Assembly (NCBI RefSeq): GCF_900104265.1
Contig: NZ_FNJJ01000012.1
Span: 79,983-143,982, forward strand
Length of the DNA: 64,000 nucleotides
Source of the DNA: Ectopseudomonas guguanensis
Lineage (GTDB): Bacteria > Pseudomonadota > Gammaproteobacteria > Pseudomonadales > Pseudomonadaceae
Reading direction: 5' to 3'
In this document: positions 49,478 through 58,314 of the stretch, in pieces
Layout of the letters: every line of letters begins with the position of its first letter
How positions within the stretch are numbered: the first letter of the stretch is position 1
Position numbers and translations under genes: made by a program
Notes under the pieces: generated by a model
The model's database searches: none
What the model was told of the DNA's origin: nothing
The model's input: only the letters and a program-made list of their open reading frames with translations

Positions 49478-51097
49478 TCAGAGGGCCTTGGCCATATCGC
49501 GCAGGACGAACTTCTGGATCTTGCCGGTGCTGGTCTTGGGCAACTGGGTGAAGACCACTGTCTTGGGCACCTTGAAGCCGGCCAGGTGCTCGCGGCAGAA
49601 GGTCATGATCTCGGTTTCACTGGCCTGCTGGCCGGTCTTCAGGGTGATGAAGGCGCAGGGCGTCTCGCCCCATTTCTCGTCCGGGCGGGCGACCACCGCC
49701 GCCTCCAGCACCGCCGGGTGGCGATAGAGCACGCCCTCGACCTCGATGGTGGAGATGTTCTCGCCGCCGGAGATGATGATGTCCTTGAGGCGGTCGCGGA
49801 TTTCCACGTAGCCGTCGGCGTGGCACACGCCCAGGTCGCCGGTGTGGAACCAGCCGCCCTCGAAGGCTTCGGCGGTGGCGCTGGGGTTCTTCAGGTAGCC
49901 CTTCATCACGGTGTTGCCGCGCATGAAGATCTCGCCGATGGTCTGACCGTCACGCGGCACCGGCTCCAGGGTTTTCGGGTCGGCCACCATCACCCCTTCC
50001 AGAGTCGGGTAGCGCACGCCCTGGCGCGCCTTGATGGTGGCGCGTTCTTCCAGCGGCAGTTCGTCCCATTCGGCGTGCCAGGCGCACAGGGTCACCGGGC
50101 CGTAGACCTCGGTCAGGCCGTACACATGGGTGACGTGGATGCCCATCTCCTCCACCGCGCCGATCACCTTCGCCGGCGGCGCGGCACCAGCGACCATGGC
50201 CTTGACCGGGTGATCGATGGCCGCCTTGGCTTCGGCCGGCATGTTCACCAGGGCGTTGAGCACGATGGGCGCGCCGCACAGGTGGGTGACCTGCTCGTCG
50301 CGGATCAGGGTGAGGATCTTCGCCGGGTCGACGCGGCGCAGGAACACATGCACGCCAGCCAGTGCGGTGATCGTCCAGGGGTAGCACCAGCCATTGCAGT
50401 GAAACATCGGCAGGGTCCACAGGTAGACCGGGTGGTTGCCCATGTTCCAGGTCATCTGGTTGCCCATGGCATTAAGGAAGGCACCGCGGTGGTGATAGAC
50501 CACGCCCTTGGGGTTGCCGGTGGTGCCGGAGGTGTAGTTGAGGCTGATCGCCTGCCACTCGTCGGTGGGCCACTGCCAGGCGAATTCGGGGTCGCCCTCG
50601 GCGAGGAAGGCCTCGTAGTCCAGCTCGCTGACTGCCTGGCCCTCGCCGTACTCGGGGTCGTCGACGTCGATCACCAGCGGCGGGTGGTCGAGCATGCCGA
50701 TGGCGGCGTGGATCACATCGAAGAACTCGCGGTCGGCGATCACCACCTTGGCTTCGCCATGCTGCAGCATGAAGGCGATGGCCTCGGCATCCAGGCGCAC
50801 GTTGAGGGTGTTGAGCACCGCGCCGATCATTGGCACGCCGAAATGCGCTTCGAGCATGGCCGGGATGTTCGGCAGCATCACCGCCACCGTGTCGCCCTTG
50901 CCGATGCCACGGCCGGCCAGCGCCGAGGCCAGCCGCCGGCAACGCGCATAGGTCTCGGCCCAGTTGCGGCGAATCGAGCCATGCACCACCGCCGGATAGT
51001 GCGGGTATACCGCCGCGGTACGTTCGATGAAGCTCAGGGGGCTGAGGGCGACGTGATTAACGGCGGCGCGGCCGAGGCCCTGCTCGTAGATCGACAT
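49478..51097 (-). CDS. AMP-forming acyl-CoA synthetase
   Basis: The 539-residue ANL enzyme activates a carboxylic acid to its CoA thioester. Motifs: P-loop YTSGTTGNPKG, YGLTEVYGP, FHTGDLGVCHADGYVEIRDR and the C-terminal lysine KTSTGKIQKF. It is most like the medium-chain/DmdB-type branch. It is the first gene of the minus-strand acyl-CoA cluster and is divergent from a two-component system. Confidence 0.92.
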   Translation of the reverse strand: MSIYEQGLGRAAVNHVALSPLSFIERTAAVYPHYPAVVHGSIRRNWAETYARCRRLASALAGRGIGKGDTVAVMLPNIPAMLEAHFGVPMIGAVLNTLNVRLDAEAIAFMLQHGEAKVVIADREFFDVIHAAIGMLDHPPLVIDVDDPEYGEGQAVSELDYEAFLAEGDPEFAWQWPTDEWQAISLNYTSGTTGNPKGVVYHHRGAFLNAMGNQMTWNMGNHPVYLWTLPMFHCNGWCYPWTITALAGVHVFLRRVDPAKILTLIRDEQVTHLCGAPIVLNALVNMPAEAKAAIDHPVKAMVAGAAPPAKVIGAVEEMGIHVTHVYGLTEVYGPVTLCAWHAEWDELPLEERATIKARQGVRYPTLEGVMVADPKTLEPVPRDGQTIGEIFMRGNTVMKGYLKNPSATAEAFEGGWFHTGDLGVCHADGYVEIRDRLKDIIISGGENISTIEVEGVLYRHPAVLEAAVVARPDEKWGETPCAFITLKTGQQASETEIMTFCREHLAGFKVPKTVVFTQLPKTSTGKIQKFVLRDMAKAL

Positions 51098-51238
51098 GGC
51101 GGATACACCTTTGGCTGATTGTTAGCTCTGGTTATTCCGGTAATGATGCAGGCATTACCGAAGCTTGCTGGTGATAATTTATAGGTCATTTCTATTCTGT
51201 ATGGAAGTTGTACCAAGGTTTTATAGAATAAATACTAT

Positions 51239-53173
51239 ATGAAGGCTGACGCTCATCTCTCCGCGGTTCCCCTGCAGTCCTGGCTGCGCATCCAGCGCGA
51301 GGCGCCGCCCCTGGGCGAGCGGGCCGAGGCCCTGCGCCAGGCCCTGCTGGGCTGCCCGCAGGTGCGCCAGGCCTGGTACCTGGCCTGGCAGCCGGCCAGT
51401 CGTACCTACGCTCAGATGGACGACGGGCCGCGTCTGCCACCGGGCACGGGCGACCCGCTGGAGGCCAGTGACGAGACGCTGTTCGCTGCGCTTGGTGAGC
51501 AACCGAGCCTGACCTTCGACGCCCTGCGCCGGCTGCCCTGCTGGCTGGCCGGGCGTCTACGCCGCGCCGCGCTGCATCATGGCCAGGCGCTGGCCCTGCA
51601 GCTGCAGACTGGCCAATCTGGCGTGCTGCTGTTGCAGGTCGACGAGACGGCCGGGCTGGAATGGCTGCCCTGGCTGCGTGAACTGCTGGTGCAGATGGTC
51701 GAACTGGCCTCGGGGCTGGCGCGCAGTGCGCCGCTGCTGTCATCCGACCCGCAGCCGGCGCTGCTGCTCGACGCCGAGGCGCGCTTGCTGGAGAGCAACG
51801 CGGCGTTGCAGGGGCTGCTTGGTGAACGCGCGCTGACGCAGCTGGGCGAGCTGCTGCCGGTGAACCATTTGCCGCTGGTGCGCGCCTGCCTGGAGCAGTC
51901 GCGCGCCGTGGAGTCGGTGGAAGCGCAGGATGGCGAGCGCATCCTGATCTGGAGTTTCATTCCCGATGTCGCCGAGCGCCGCGTGCTGGCGCGCTGCCGC
52001 GAGGCCACCCGCGAGGTTCGTGAGCAGCGTGAGGCCGCGCGGGCGCGGCGCTTGTATCGGCTGATCACCGAGAACACCACCGACCTGATTTCCCGGCACA
52101 CGCCGGAGGGCGTTTTTCTCGACGCCACGCCTGCCAGCTGGACCTTGCTCGGCTACTGGCCGGAAGAACTGCGCGGCATGGCCGTCGACAGCCTGCTGCA
52201 TCCGCAGGACCAACTGCAGCAGGCCAAGCAGGCGCGCGAGGCCCTGGAGCAGGATGGCTACCACACCATGACCTATCGCATTCGTCATCGCGACGGCCAT
52301 TACCTGTGGTTCGAAACCGCCAGCCGCGCCATTCGCGAGACCTACACCGGTGCGGTGGTCGAGGTGGTCAGCGTGTCGCGCGACATCACCGCGCGCATCC
52401 AGGCCGAGGAGAACAAGCGCCGCCTGGAGGACGAGCTGGCGCACACCACGCGGCTGATCACCCTGGGCGAACTGGCCTCGGGTATCGCCCACGAGATCAA
52501 CCAGCCGCTGGCGGCGGTGGTCAACTACGCCAGCGCCAGCCAGCGCTACCTGCAGGGCATCGGCGGCGATCCGGCCGGTGTCGACAAGGTGGCCCAGGGC
52601 CTGGCGCGCATCACCGAGCACGCCAACCACGCCGCGGTGGTGATCAGGCGCCTGCGCGCCTTCCTGCGCAAGGGCCAGCGGCGCATGCAGGCGCTGGATC
52701 TGGCCGAGGTGGCGCGCGAAGCGGTGCGTCTGTGCAACTGGGAGGCCGGTACGGCGCAGGTGGCGGTGAACGACGTCTTGCCGGACAATCTGCCGCCGGT
52801 ATTCGCCGACCGCGTCCTGCTCGAACAGGTACTGCTCAACCTGCTGCGCAATGCCATCGATGCCAATCGCGAACGTCACCCCGGCGCGCCTTCGCAGGTG
52901 CGTCTGGAGGCTGGCGAAGCTGACGGCTGCCTGGCCATCCGGGTAATCGATCAGGGGCCGGGCGTCAGCGACGAGCAGATGGCCAAGCTGTTCACCCCCT
53001 TCTACACCAGCAAGGCCGATGGACTGGGGCTCGGCCTGTCCATGAGCCGCAGCATCATCGAAGGCTTTGGCGGGGCGCTGGAGGCGTTCCCGGCCGAGGG
53101 TGGTGGGCTGTGTCTGGAATGTCGTTTGCCTTTGGGCAGGGACGATGAGTCGTTGTCGAACGGTCGCGGCTGA
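51239..53173 (+). CDS. PAS-domain sensor histidine kinase
   Basis: The 644-residue, apparently soluble kinase has an N-terminal region of ~240 residues, a PAS domain (~270-390: LYRLITENTTDLISRHTPEG to SVSRDITARI), the H-box ELASGIAHEINQPLAAVVNYAS and a HATPase domain (NLLRNAIDA, GLGLGLSMSRSI). It is partner to the FixJ-like regulator downstream and divergent from the acyl-CoA synthetase. The start lacks a clear ribosome site. The stop lies in the first bases of a REP element, so the last residues (NGRG) are encoded by the repeat. Confidence 0.9.
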   Translation: MKADAHLSAVPLQSWLRIQREAPPLGERAEALRQALLGCPQVRQAWYLAWQPASRTYAQMDDGPRLPPGTGDPLEASDETLFAALGEQPSLTFDALRRLPCWLAGRLRRAALHHGQALALQLQTGQSGVLLLQVDETAGLEWLPWLRELLVQMVELASGLARSAPLLSSDPQPALLLDAEARLLESNAALQGLLGERALTQLGELLPVNHLPLVRACLEQSRAVESVEAQDGERILIWSFIPDVAERRVLARCREATREVREQREAARARRLYRLITENTTDLISRHTPEGVFLDATPASWTLLGYWPEELRGMAVDSLLHPQDQLQQAKQAREALEQDGYHTMTYRIRHRDGHYLWFETASRAIRETYTGAVVEVVSVSRDITARIQAEENKRRLEDELAHTTRLITLGELASGIAHEINQPLAAVVNYASASQRYLQGIGGDPAGVDKVAQGLARITEHANHAAVVIRRLRAFLRKGQRRMQALDLAEVAREAVRLCNWEAGTAQVAVNDVLPDNLPPVFADRVLLEQVLLNLLRNAIDANRERHPGAPSQVRLEAGEADGCLAIRVIDQGPGVSDEQMAKLFTPFYTSKADGLGLGLSMSRSIIEGFGGALEAFPAEGGGLCLECRLPLGRDDESLSNGRG

Positions 53174-53222
53174 AGCCCTCCCACGGAGCGTGCACACTGT
53201 GGGAGGGGCTTCAGCCGCGACC
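53162..53222. repeat. REP palindrome on the stop codon of the histidine kinase gene
   Basis: GGTCGCGGCTGAAGCCCTCCCAC and GTGGGAGGGGCTTCAGCCGCGACC form a perfect inverted repeat. TGA at 53171-53173 inside the first arm is the kinase stop codon. Confidence 0.9.
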
Positions 53223-53258
53223 AATGAAACGCATAACAACAAGAGGAGCAGTACAGGG

Positions 53259-53897
53259 ATGCAACAACGGGTTTACGTGGTCGACGACGACCAGGGCATG
53301 CTCGACTCGACGCTCTGGCTGCTGGAGTCGGTGGGGCTGAGCGGCGTGCCCTTCACCAGCGGCCGGGCCTTTCTCGAGGCTTGCGATCCGACTGCCAATG
53401 CCTGCGTGCTGCTCGATGTGCGCATGCCCGGCATGGGTGGGCTGAACGTGCAGGAGGAGATGCGCGCGCGTGGTATCGACCTGCCGGTGATCTTCGTCAG
53501 CGGCCATGCCGACGTGCCGATCGTGGTGCGCGCGTTCAAGGCCGGCGCGGTGGATTTCATCGAGAAGCCTTACAACGAGCAACTGTTGCTCGACAGCGTG
53601 CAGCAGGCGCTGGATCGCCGCCCGGCCCGGCCAAGGCGCGACGCGCGTCTGGCCGAGGTGCAGGCACGGCTCGATCAGCTCACCCCGCGTGAGCGTGACG
53701 TGCTGCTGCCCTTGGTGCGCGGCTACACCAACCGCGAAGTGGCCGAGCAGCTCGATATCAGCGTGAAGACCGTCGACCTGTATCGCTCGCGGGTGATGAA
53801 GCGCATGCAGGCCGAGACGCTGCCGGAGCTGGTGGGCATGGTTATCGCCGCCGGGTTGGTTGATCCGCTGGCGCTGCGTGCAGCATCGCGCGACTGA
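53259..53897 (+). CDS. FixJ/LuxR-type response regulator
   Basis: The 212-residue regulator has a receiver domain (VYVVDDDQGM, phospho-acceptor Asp in VLLDVRMPGMGG near residue 54, Lys in IEKPYNEQ) and a C-terminal LuxR-type helix-turn-helix (LTPRERDVLLPLVRGYTNREVAEQL). ATG 53259 follows AGAGGAG. With the PAS kinase it probably controls the divergent acyl-CoA cluster. Confidence 0.93.
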   Translation: MQQRVYVVDDDQGMLDSTLWLLESVGLSGVPFTSGRAFLEACDPTANACVLLDVRMPGMGGLNVQEEMRARGIDLPVIFVSGHADVPIVVRAFKAGAVDFIEKPYNEQLLLDSVQQALDRRPARPRRDARLAEVQARLDQLTPRERDVLLPLVRGYTNREVAEQLDISVKTVDLYRSRVMKRMQAETLPELVGMVIAAGLVDPLALRAASRD

Positions 53898-53901
53898 AGC
53901 C

Positions 53902-56511
53902 TCAGGCCGAGCCCAGGTGCAGGGCGAGGGTGGCCCGGCCATGGGCACCGATCTGCTCGGCCGGCTGCGGGGCGCCATACAGGTAGCCCTGGAAGTGACG
54001 GCAGCCCAGGCGTAGCAGGGCATCTCGCTGCGCCTCGCTCTCCACGCCTTCGGCGATGACGCGCAACTCCAGTTCCTGGCCCAGGGCGAGAATGGTCCGC
54101 ACGATGGCGGTATCGCTGGCGTTGTCGAGCAGGTCGTGGACGAAGCTGCGGTCGATCTTCAACTGGTCCAGTGGCAGGCGTTTCAGGTAGCTGAGCGAGG
54201 AGTAGCCGGTGCCGAAGTCGTCCAGTGAGAAGCGCACGCCGTGGGCCTTGAGTTGCCCCATCTTGTCGATCAGCGCTTCGATATCCTGCACCAGCTGGCT
54301 CTCGGTCAGTTCCAGCTCCAGCCTGTGGGGAGCGGCTCCGGTCTCTTTCAGTGCGGTGAGCACGTCGGCGACGAAGTCAGGGTGGTGGAACTGGCGGGCG
54401 CTGACGTTGATTGCCACGGTCAGCTCGGCGCGCTGCGGGTCGTCAGCCCAGGCGGCGAGCTGCCGGCAGGCCGTGTGCAGAATCCAGCGGCCCATGGGCA
54501 GGATCAGCCCGGTGCTTTCCGCCAGCGGGATGAACTCGCCGGGCGGCACCAGGCCGCGCTGCGGATGTCGCCAGCGTATCAGGGCCTCGGCGCCGAGCAG
54601 CTCGCCCTGTTCGTCCACCTGCGGCTGGTAGTGCAGCAGCAGTTGGCCCTCGCTCAGGGCACGGCGCAGCTCGTGTTCCAGGGTGGCGCGGGCCGCCAGT
54701 GCCTCTTGCATGCGCGGGTCGAAGAAGCACAGGGTATTGCGCCCGGCGGCCTTGGCCTCGTACATGGCCAGGTCGGCGTGCTTGAGCAGCTCTTCGGGCT
54801 TGTCGTAGGGCTGTGAGAACAGCGCCACGCCAATGCTGGCGCTGCCGCTGTGACTGTAGCCGGGTAGCTCGAATGGCCTGGCCAGGGCCCGCAGCAGCTT
54901 GTCGGCAACCTGCTCGATGATGGCGATGGCGGCCTGGGGTTCCGGGTCGAGGTTCTCCAGAATCAGTACGAACTCATCGCCGCCCAGGCGCGACAGGTTG
55001 TCCTCGAGGCGCACCTGATCGAGCAGGCGGCTGCTGACCTGTTGCAGCAGCAGGTCGCCCATGTCGTGGCCCAGGGTGTCATTGAGCTGCTTGAAGTTGT
55101 CCAGGTCGATGAACAGCAGTGCGCCCTCGCGCCCGCTGCGTGCACTGCGGGCCAGGGCGAACTGCAGGTGCTCGAGCAGCAGGCGGCGATTGGGCAGGCC
55201 GGTGAGGGCGTCGTAGTAGGCGAGCTGGTGGATCTGTTCGAGGTTCTTCTTGTGCTCGGTGATGTCGGTGGAAATGCCGCACAGGGCGTAGATGCTGTCA
55301 TCCGCTGCGCGCAGCGGCAGCTTCACCGAAAAGTAGGTGCGCTCGTTGCGGCCTTGGCGGTCGCGGTTGGTTTCCTCGTTCTCGATGCGTTCGCCCGCCA
55401 GCACGCGGCGGTCGTTGATGCCCAGTGCCTGCGCTGTTTCGCTGTCGAAGAAATCGGCATCGGTATGGCCGATCACCTGATCGACAGTGCGCCCGAACAG
55501 CTCGCAGACCTTGCGGTTGGCGTACTGATAGCGCAGTTGCGGATCCTTGATGTAGATATGCGCCTCGACGCTGTCGAGGATGGTATTCAGGCGTGCCTCG
55601 CTGGCCTTGAGATGGCGGGTCTTGTCGGCAACCTGGCGACGCAGCAGCAGGCTGCCGCCAATGGCCAGGGTCAGCAATGCGGCGAGCAGGGCCAGGCCCC
55701 ACCAGAACAGGACGGGAATGCTGCGCCGTTGCGCCTCGCCGCTCCAGCGTTGCAGCACCTGAAAGTAGATCGAGCCGGGTGAGGCCTGCCAGTTCTGCAG
55801 GTGCCGGTCGATGGCCTCGAGCAGGTTGCGGTTCTCGCCCTTGGGTGTGGCATAGAACAGCTGCGCGGGCTGGAACATGATCGGTGTCGCGCTCAGGCGG
55901 TAGTTGGCGACGTGGTAATCACCGAACAACTGGTTGGCCACCACCGCATCGGCGTCGCCGTCGTGGACCATGGCGAAACCCTGGCGCAGGTCGCTGAGCG
56001 CAATCATCTGCGCCTGCAGACCGAAGCTGTCGAGCAGGCTCTGCAGGTACTGGTACTGGATCGAGCCCTCCAGGGCAGCGATACGCAGGCCGCGCAGATC
56101 GAGCACGCTGTGCAGGCGCAGTTCCTCGTGGCTGTAAAGCTGTGACCAGCTGAACAGCGAAGGCACCTGGTGGAAGTCCATCAGCCGTGCCCGTTCCTCG
56201 CTGAAGGCGACATCCGGCAGCAGATCGATCTCGCCCTCCTGCAGCAGCTGCAGACATTGCTGCCAGGCGCAGGGCACTGTCTGCAACTGCCACTTTTCTT
56301 CGTTGGCCATGGCCTGCAACAGCTCGCCCAGAATGCCCGTCGGTTGCCCGCTGGCATCGGCAAAGATCTTCGGCTCGTTGGCATAGACGCCGACCCGCAC
56401 CGTTTGGGCTTCTGCGGCATGGCTCCAGGCGCAGCTCAGCAGGCCGAGGCACAGCAACAGGTGAGCGAGACGAGGTGAACGAAGGGGCTTCATACGCGGG
56501 TCGACTTCCAT
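53902..56511 (-). CDS. Periplasmic-sensing PAS-GGDEF-EAL protein
   Basis: The 869-residue membrane protein has a signal region, a periplasmic SBP_bac_3-type domain (~35-265, VRVGVYANEPKIFADASGQPTG), a membrane helix (~275-300), a PAS domain (~310-425), GGDEF (LGGDEF intact) and EAL (GAEALIRW, ELELTESQ, DDFGTGYSSL, KIDRSFV, AEGVE all intact). It could both make and degrade c-di-GMP in response to a small solute. Start 56511 has AGGA upstream; ATG 56493 is an alternative. Confidence 0.92.
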   Translation of the reverse strand: MEVDPRMKPLRSPRLAHLLLCLGLLSCAWSHAAEAQTVRVGVYANEPKIFADASGQPTGILGELLQAMANEEKWQLQTVPCAWQQCLQLLQEGEIDLLPDVAFSEERARLMDFHQVPSLFSWSQLYSHEELRLHSVLDLRGLRIAALEGSIQYQYLQSLLDSFGLQAQMIALSDLRQGFAMVHDGDADAVVANQLFGDYHVANYRLSATPIMFQPAQLFYATPKGENRNLLEAIDRHLQNWQASPGSIYFQVLQRWSGEAQRRSIPVLFWWGLALLAALLTLAIGGSLLLRRQVADKTRHLKASEARLNTILDSVEAHIYIKDPQLRYQYANRKVCELFGRTVDQVIGHTDADFFDSETAQALGINDRRVLAGERIENEETNRDRQGRNERTYFSVKLPLRAADDSIYALCGISTDITEHKKNLEQIHQLAYYDALTGLPNRRLLLEHLQFALARSARSGREGALLFIDLDNFKQLNDTLGHDMGDLLLQQVSSRLLDQVRLEDNLSRLGGDEFVLILENLDPEPQAAIAIIEQVADKLLRALARPFELPGYSHSGSASIGVALFSQPYDKPEELLKHADLAMYEAKAAGRNTLCFFDPRMQEALAARATLEHELRRALSEGQLLLHYQPQVDEQGELLGAEALIRWRHPQRGLVPPGEFIPLAESTGLILPMGRWILHTACRQLAAWADDPQRAELTVAINVSARQFHHPDFVADVLTALKETGAAPHRLELELTESQLVQDIEALIDKMGQLKAHGVRFSLDDFGTGYSSLSYLKRLPLDQLKIDRSFVHDLLDNASDTAIVRTILALGQELELRVIAEGVESEAQRDALLRLGCRHFQGYLYGAPQPAEQIGAHGRATLALHLGSA

Positions 56512-56579
56512 TCGCAGATTCCTGCAACCTGTTGTGCATTATGGTCGTCTATGCCGAGTGTGCGAGTGCGGGCTTGCAC

Positions 56580-57191
56580 TCAGTCGGCCCAGCCGCGGTA
56601 GACGTGGGTCATGGGCCTGGGCCCTTTCAGGTAGCCGGTGCTCAGTTCGCGGACCTGAAAGCCGCCGGCTTCGATCAATGCCGGTATGTCGCGGTCCAGG
56701 TGACAGCCGCCGGCCAGCGGCTTCCACCAGGGGGTCAGGCGCCTTTGCCAGCGCACCACGGGCAGGTCGGGTGCCAGGCCGTGTTCGCAGAACAGCAGGC
56801 GTCCGCCAGGTTTCAGCACGCGGCGCATTTCCCTGAGGGCGGCGACCGCATCGGGGATGGTGCACAGGGTGAAGGTGCAGACGATGTCGTCGAAGCTGGC
56901 ATCGGCTGCCTGGAGCTGCCCAAGTTCCAGGGCGATCATCTCTACCGGCACCTGGCAGTGCGCGGCGCGTTCGCGGGCCAGGGCCTGCATCTCGGCCGAC
57001 GGGTCGACGCCGACCACCACCTCGACCCGCTGCGCATCGTAGAAGCCCAGGTTCAGACCGCTGCCGATGCCGATTTCCAGCACACGGCCCTGCGCCTGCG
57101 GCACGATCTGCGCACGCGCCTTCATCACCGCGCCCATGCCGCAGGCGAAGTCGATCAGGTGCGGCAGGACATGGCGGTCGTAGAAGCCCAT
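56580..57191 (-). CDS. Class I SAM-dependent methyltransferase
   Basis: The 203-residue protein has motif I VLEIGIGSGLNLGFYD, an acidic motif VVGVDPSAEM and motif II DDIVCTFTLCTIPD. It resembles UbiE-like or phospholipid methyltransferases. Substrate unknown. The next upstream gene on the same strand ends 3 bp before its start. Confidence 0.87.
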   Translation of the reverse strand: MGFYDRHVLPHLIDFACGMGAVMKARAQIVPQAQGRVLEIGIGSGLNLGFYDAQRVEVVVGVDPSAEMQALARERAAHCQVPVEMIALELGQLQAADASFDDIVCTFTLCTIPDAVAALREMRRVLKPGGRLLFCEHGLAPDLPVVRWQRRLTPWWKPLAGGCHLDRDIPALIEAGGFQVRELSTGYLKGPRPMTHVYRGWAD

Positions 57192-57194
57192 GGC

Positions 57195-57536
57195 TCAGAC
57201 TTCGCCTTGCTCGTCTTCGTCCTCGTTGTCGCCGCGATAGGCGGCGAAACACTTGAGGCTGTGGCTGGCGTCGCGGCCTTCGATCAGCCAGCTGTCATCC
57301 GCTTCGCTGTGGCGCGCGGCCTGCACCGCAGCCAGGGAGAACGTCCACTGGCGGCGCTCGCGACCATCCATGCAGTGCACCTGCAGCAAGGCTCTGGCGG
57401 CGCTGTCGCTGCCCGCCGTGCCGGCGCTGATCTGCGCCAGCAGGTCGGTGTCGAGGTCGAACTGCCAGGCATACAGGCCATCGATCTCGAGCATGTCGGC
57501 GTCTTGCAGGGCTTCGATGAGGCTTGTCGGTTTCAT
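57195..57536 (-). CDS. DUF5629-like hypothetical protein
   Basis: This ~113-residue acidic cytoplasmic protein (MKPTSLIEALQDADMLEIDGL, ending in DNEDEDEQGEV) resembles a small pseudomonad-specific family of unknown function, probably DUF5629. A GTG at 57548 would add four residues; ATG 57536 is chosen. It is coupled to the methyltransferase gene downstream. Confidence 0.7.
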   Translation of the reverse strand: MKPTSLIEALQDADMLEIDGLYAWQFDLDTDLLAQISAGTAGSDSAARALLQVHCMDGRERRQWTFSLAAVQAARHSEADDSWLIEGRDASHSLKCFAAYRGDNEDEDEQGEV

Positions 57537-57552
57537 CGCTTCATCCACGGCT

Positions 57553-58194
57553 TCAGCGTCCCAGGCGGCGCAGGTCGGAGGACTCTATCACGCGCACGCC
57601 GTCTTCCTCTTCCAGCGCCAGGCGCCACAGCGCGCGGGCCAGGGCGCAGGCGTCGATGCCACGGTACTTGCCCGGCAGCCAGCGCAGTAGCGGCGCCGCC
57701 AGGCGTTCGCCAAGACGAAACTCTTGGCGTGCGCCGAGCAGCAGCGACGGACGGGCGATGGTCAGTTGTGGCCAGTCCATGGCTTTCAGCGCTTGCTCGG
57801 TCTCGCCCTTGACGCGGTTGTAGAACACTGATGAGTTGGGATTGGCACCCAGCGCGCTGATCACCACCAGATGCCGTGCGCCCAGCTCGCGAGCGCGGCG
57901 GGCGAAGGCCAGCACCAGGTCGTGGTCGACAGCGCGAAAGGCCTCCTGCGAGCCGGCCTGCTTGATGGTGCTGCCCAGGCAGCAGAAGGCGGTGTCGACC
58001 TGGCCGGAGAGCTGCGGCAGCAGGCTCTGCAGGTCGCCCACCGGGTTTTCCAGATGCGGGTGCGCGGCCAGTGGCCGGCGGGTCGGTGCCAGCACGCGGG
58101 CGACCGTCGGCTCGCTGAGCAGGCGGTCGAGCAGGTGCTCACCGGTGAGTCCGGTGGCGCCGGCGAGAAGGATGTGCTGCGGGGTCAGGTACAT
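57553..58194 (-). CDS. NAD(P)-binding oxidoreductase (HTATIP2/YwnB-like)
   Basis: The 213-residue atypical short-chain dehydrogenase has LLAGATGLTGEHLLDRLL as nucleotide-binding motif, CCLGSTIKQAGS and YNRVKGETEQALK (Tyr-x3-Lys-like). Such proteins bind NAD(P) but often have unknown substrates. It heads the three-gene group 57553-56580. Confidence 0.87.
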   Translation of the reverse strand: MYLTPQHILLAGATGLTGEHLLDRLLSEPTVARVLAPTRRPLAAHPHLENPVGDLQSLLPQLSGQVDTAFCCLGSTIKQAGSQEAFRAVDHDLVLAFARRARELGARHLVVISALGANPNSSVFYNRVKGETEQALKAMDWPQLTIARPSLLLGARQEFRLGERLAAPLLRWLPGKYRGIDACALARALWRLALEEEDGVRVIESSDLRRLGR

Positions 58195-58225
58195 GCGGTT
58201 GTCTCTTGTCCGTTACAGTTCAGCT

Positions 58226-58314
58226 TAACAGGCTGTGGAAAAACTACCTGCGTTGGCAATGCTGCGTTAAAAACAGCCTTGCCTGCCTCGCCTGCGTTTT
58301 TCAACGGCCTGTCA
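58226..58314. repeat. MITE-like palindromic element, copy 3 (internally deleted)
   Basis: The ends TAACAGGCTGTGGAAAAAC and GTTTTTCAACGGCCTGTCA match copy 2; the ~57 bp of central sequence with the ATGCTCATTTACA core is missing. The last three bases are the stop codon of the MORN-C13 gene on the minus strand. Confidence 0.75.

Noticed and set aside
7754..53222. REP palindromes as parts of a CRISPR array or insertion sequences
   Set aside because: They are dispersed single inverted repeats of several families without regular spacers, cas genes or transposase.
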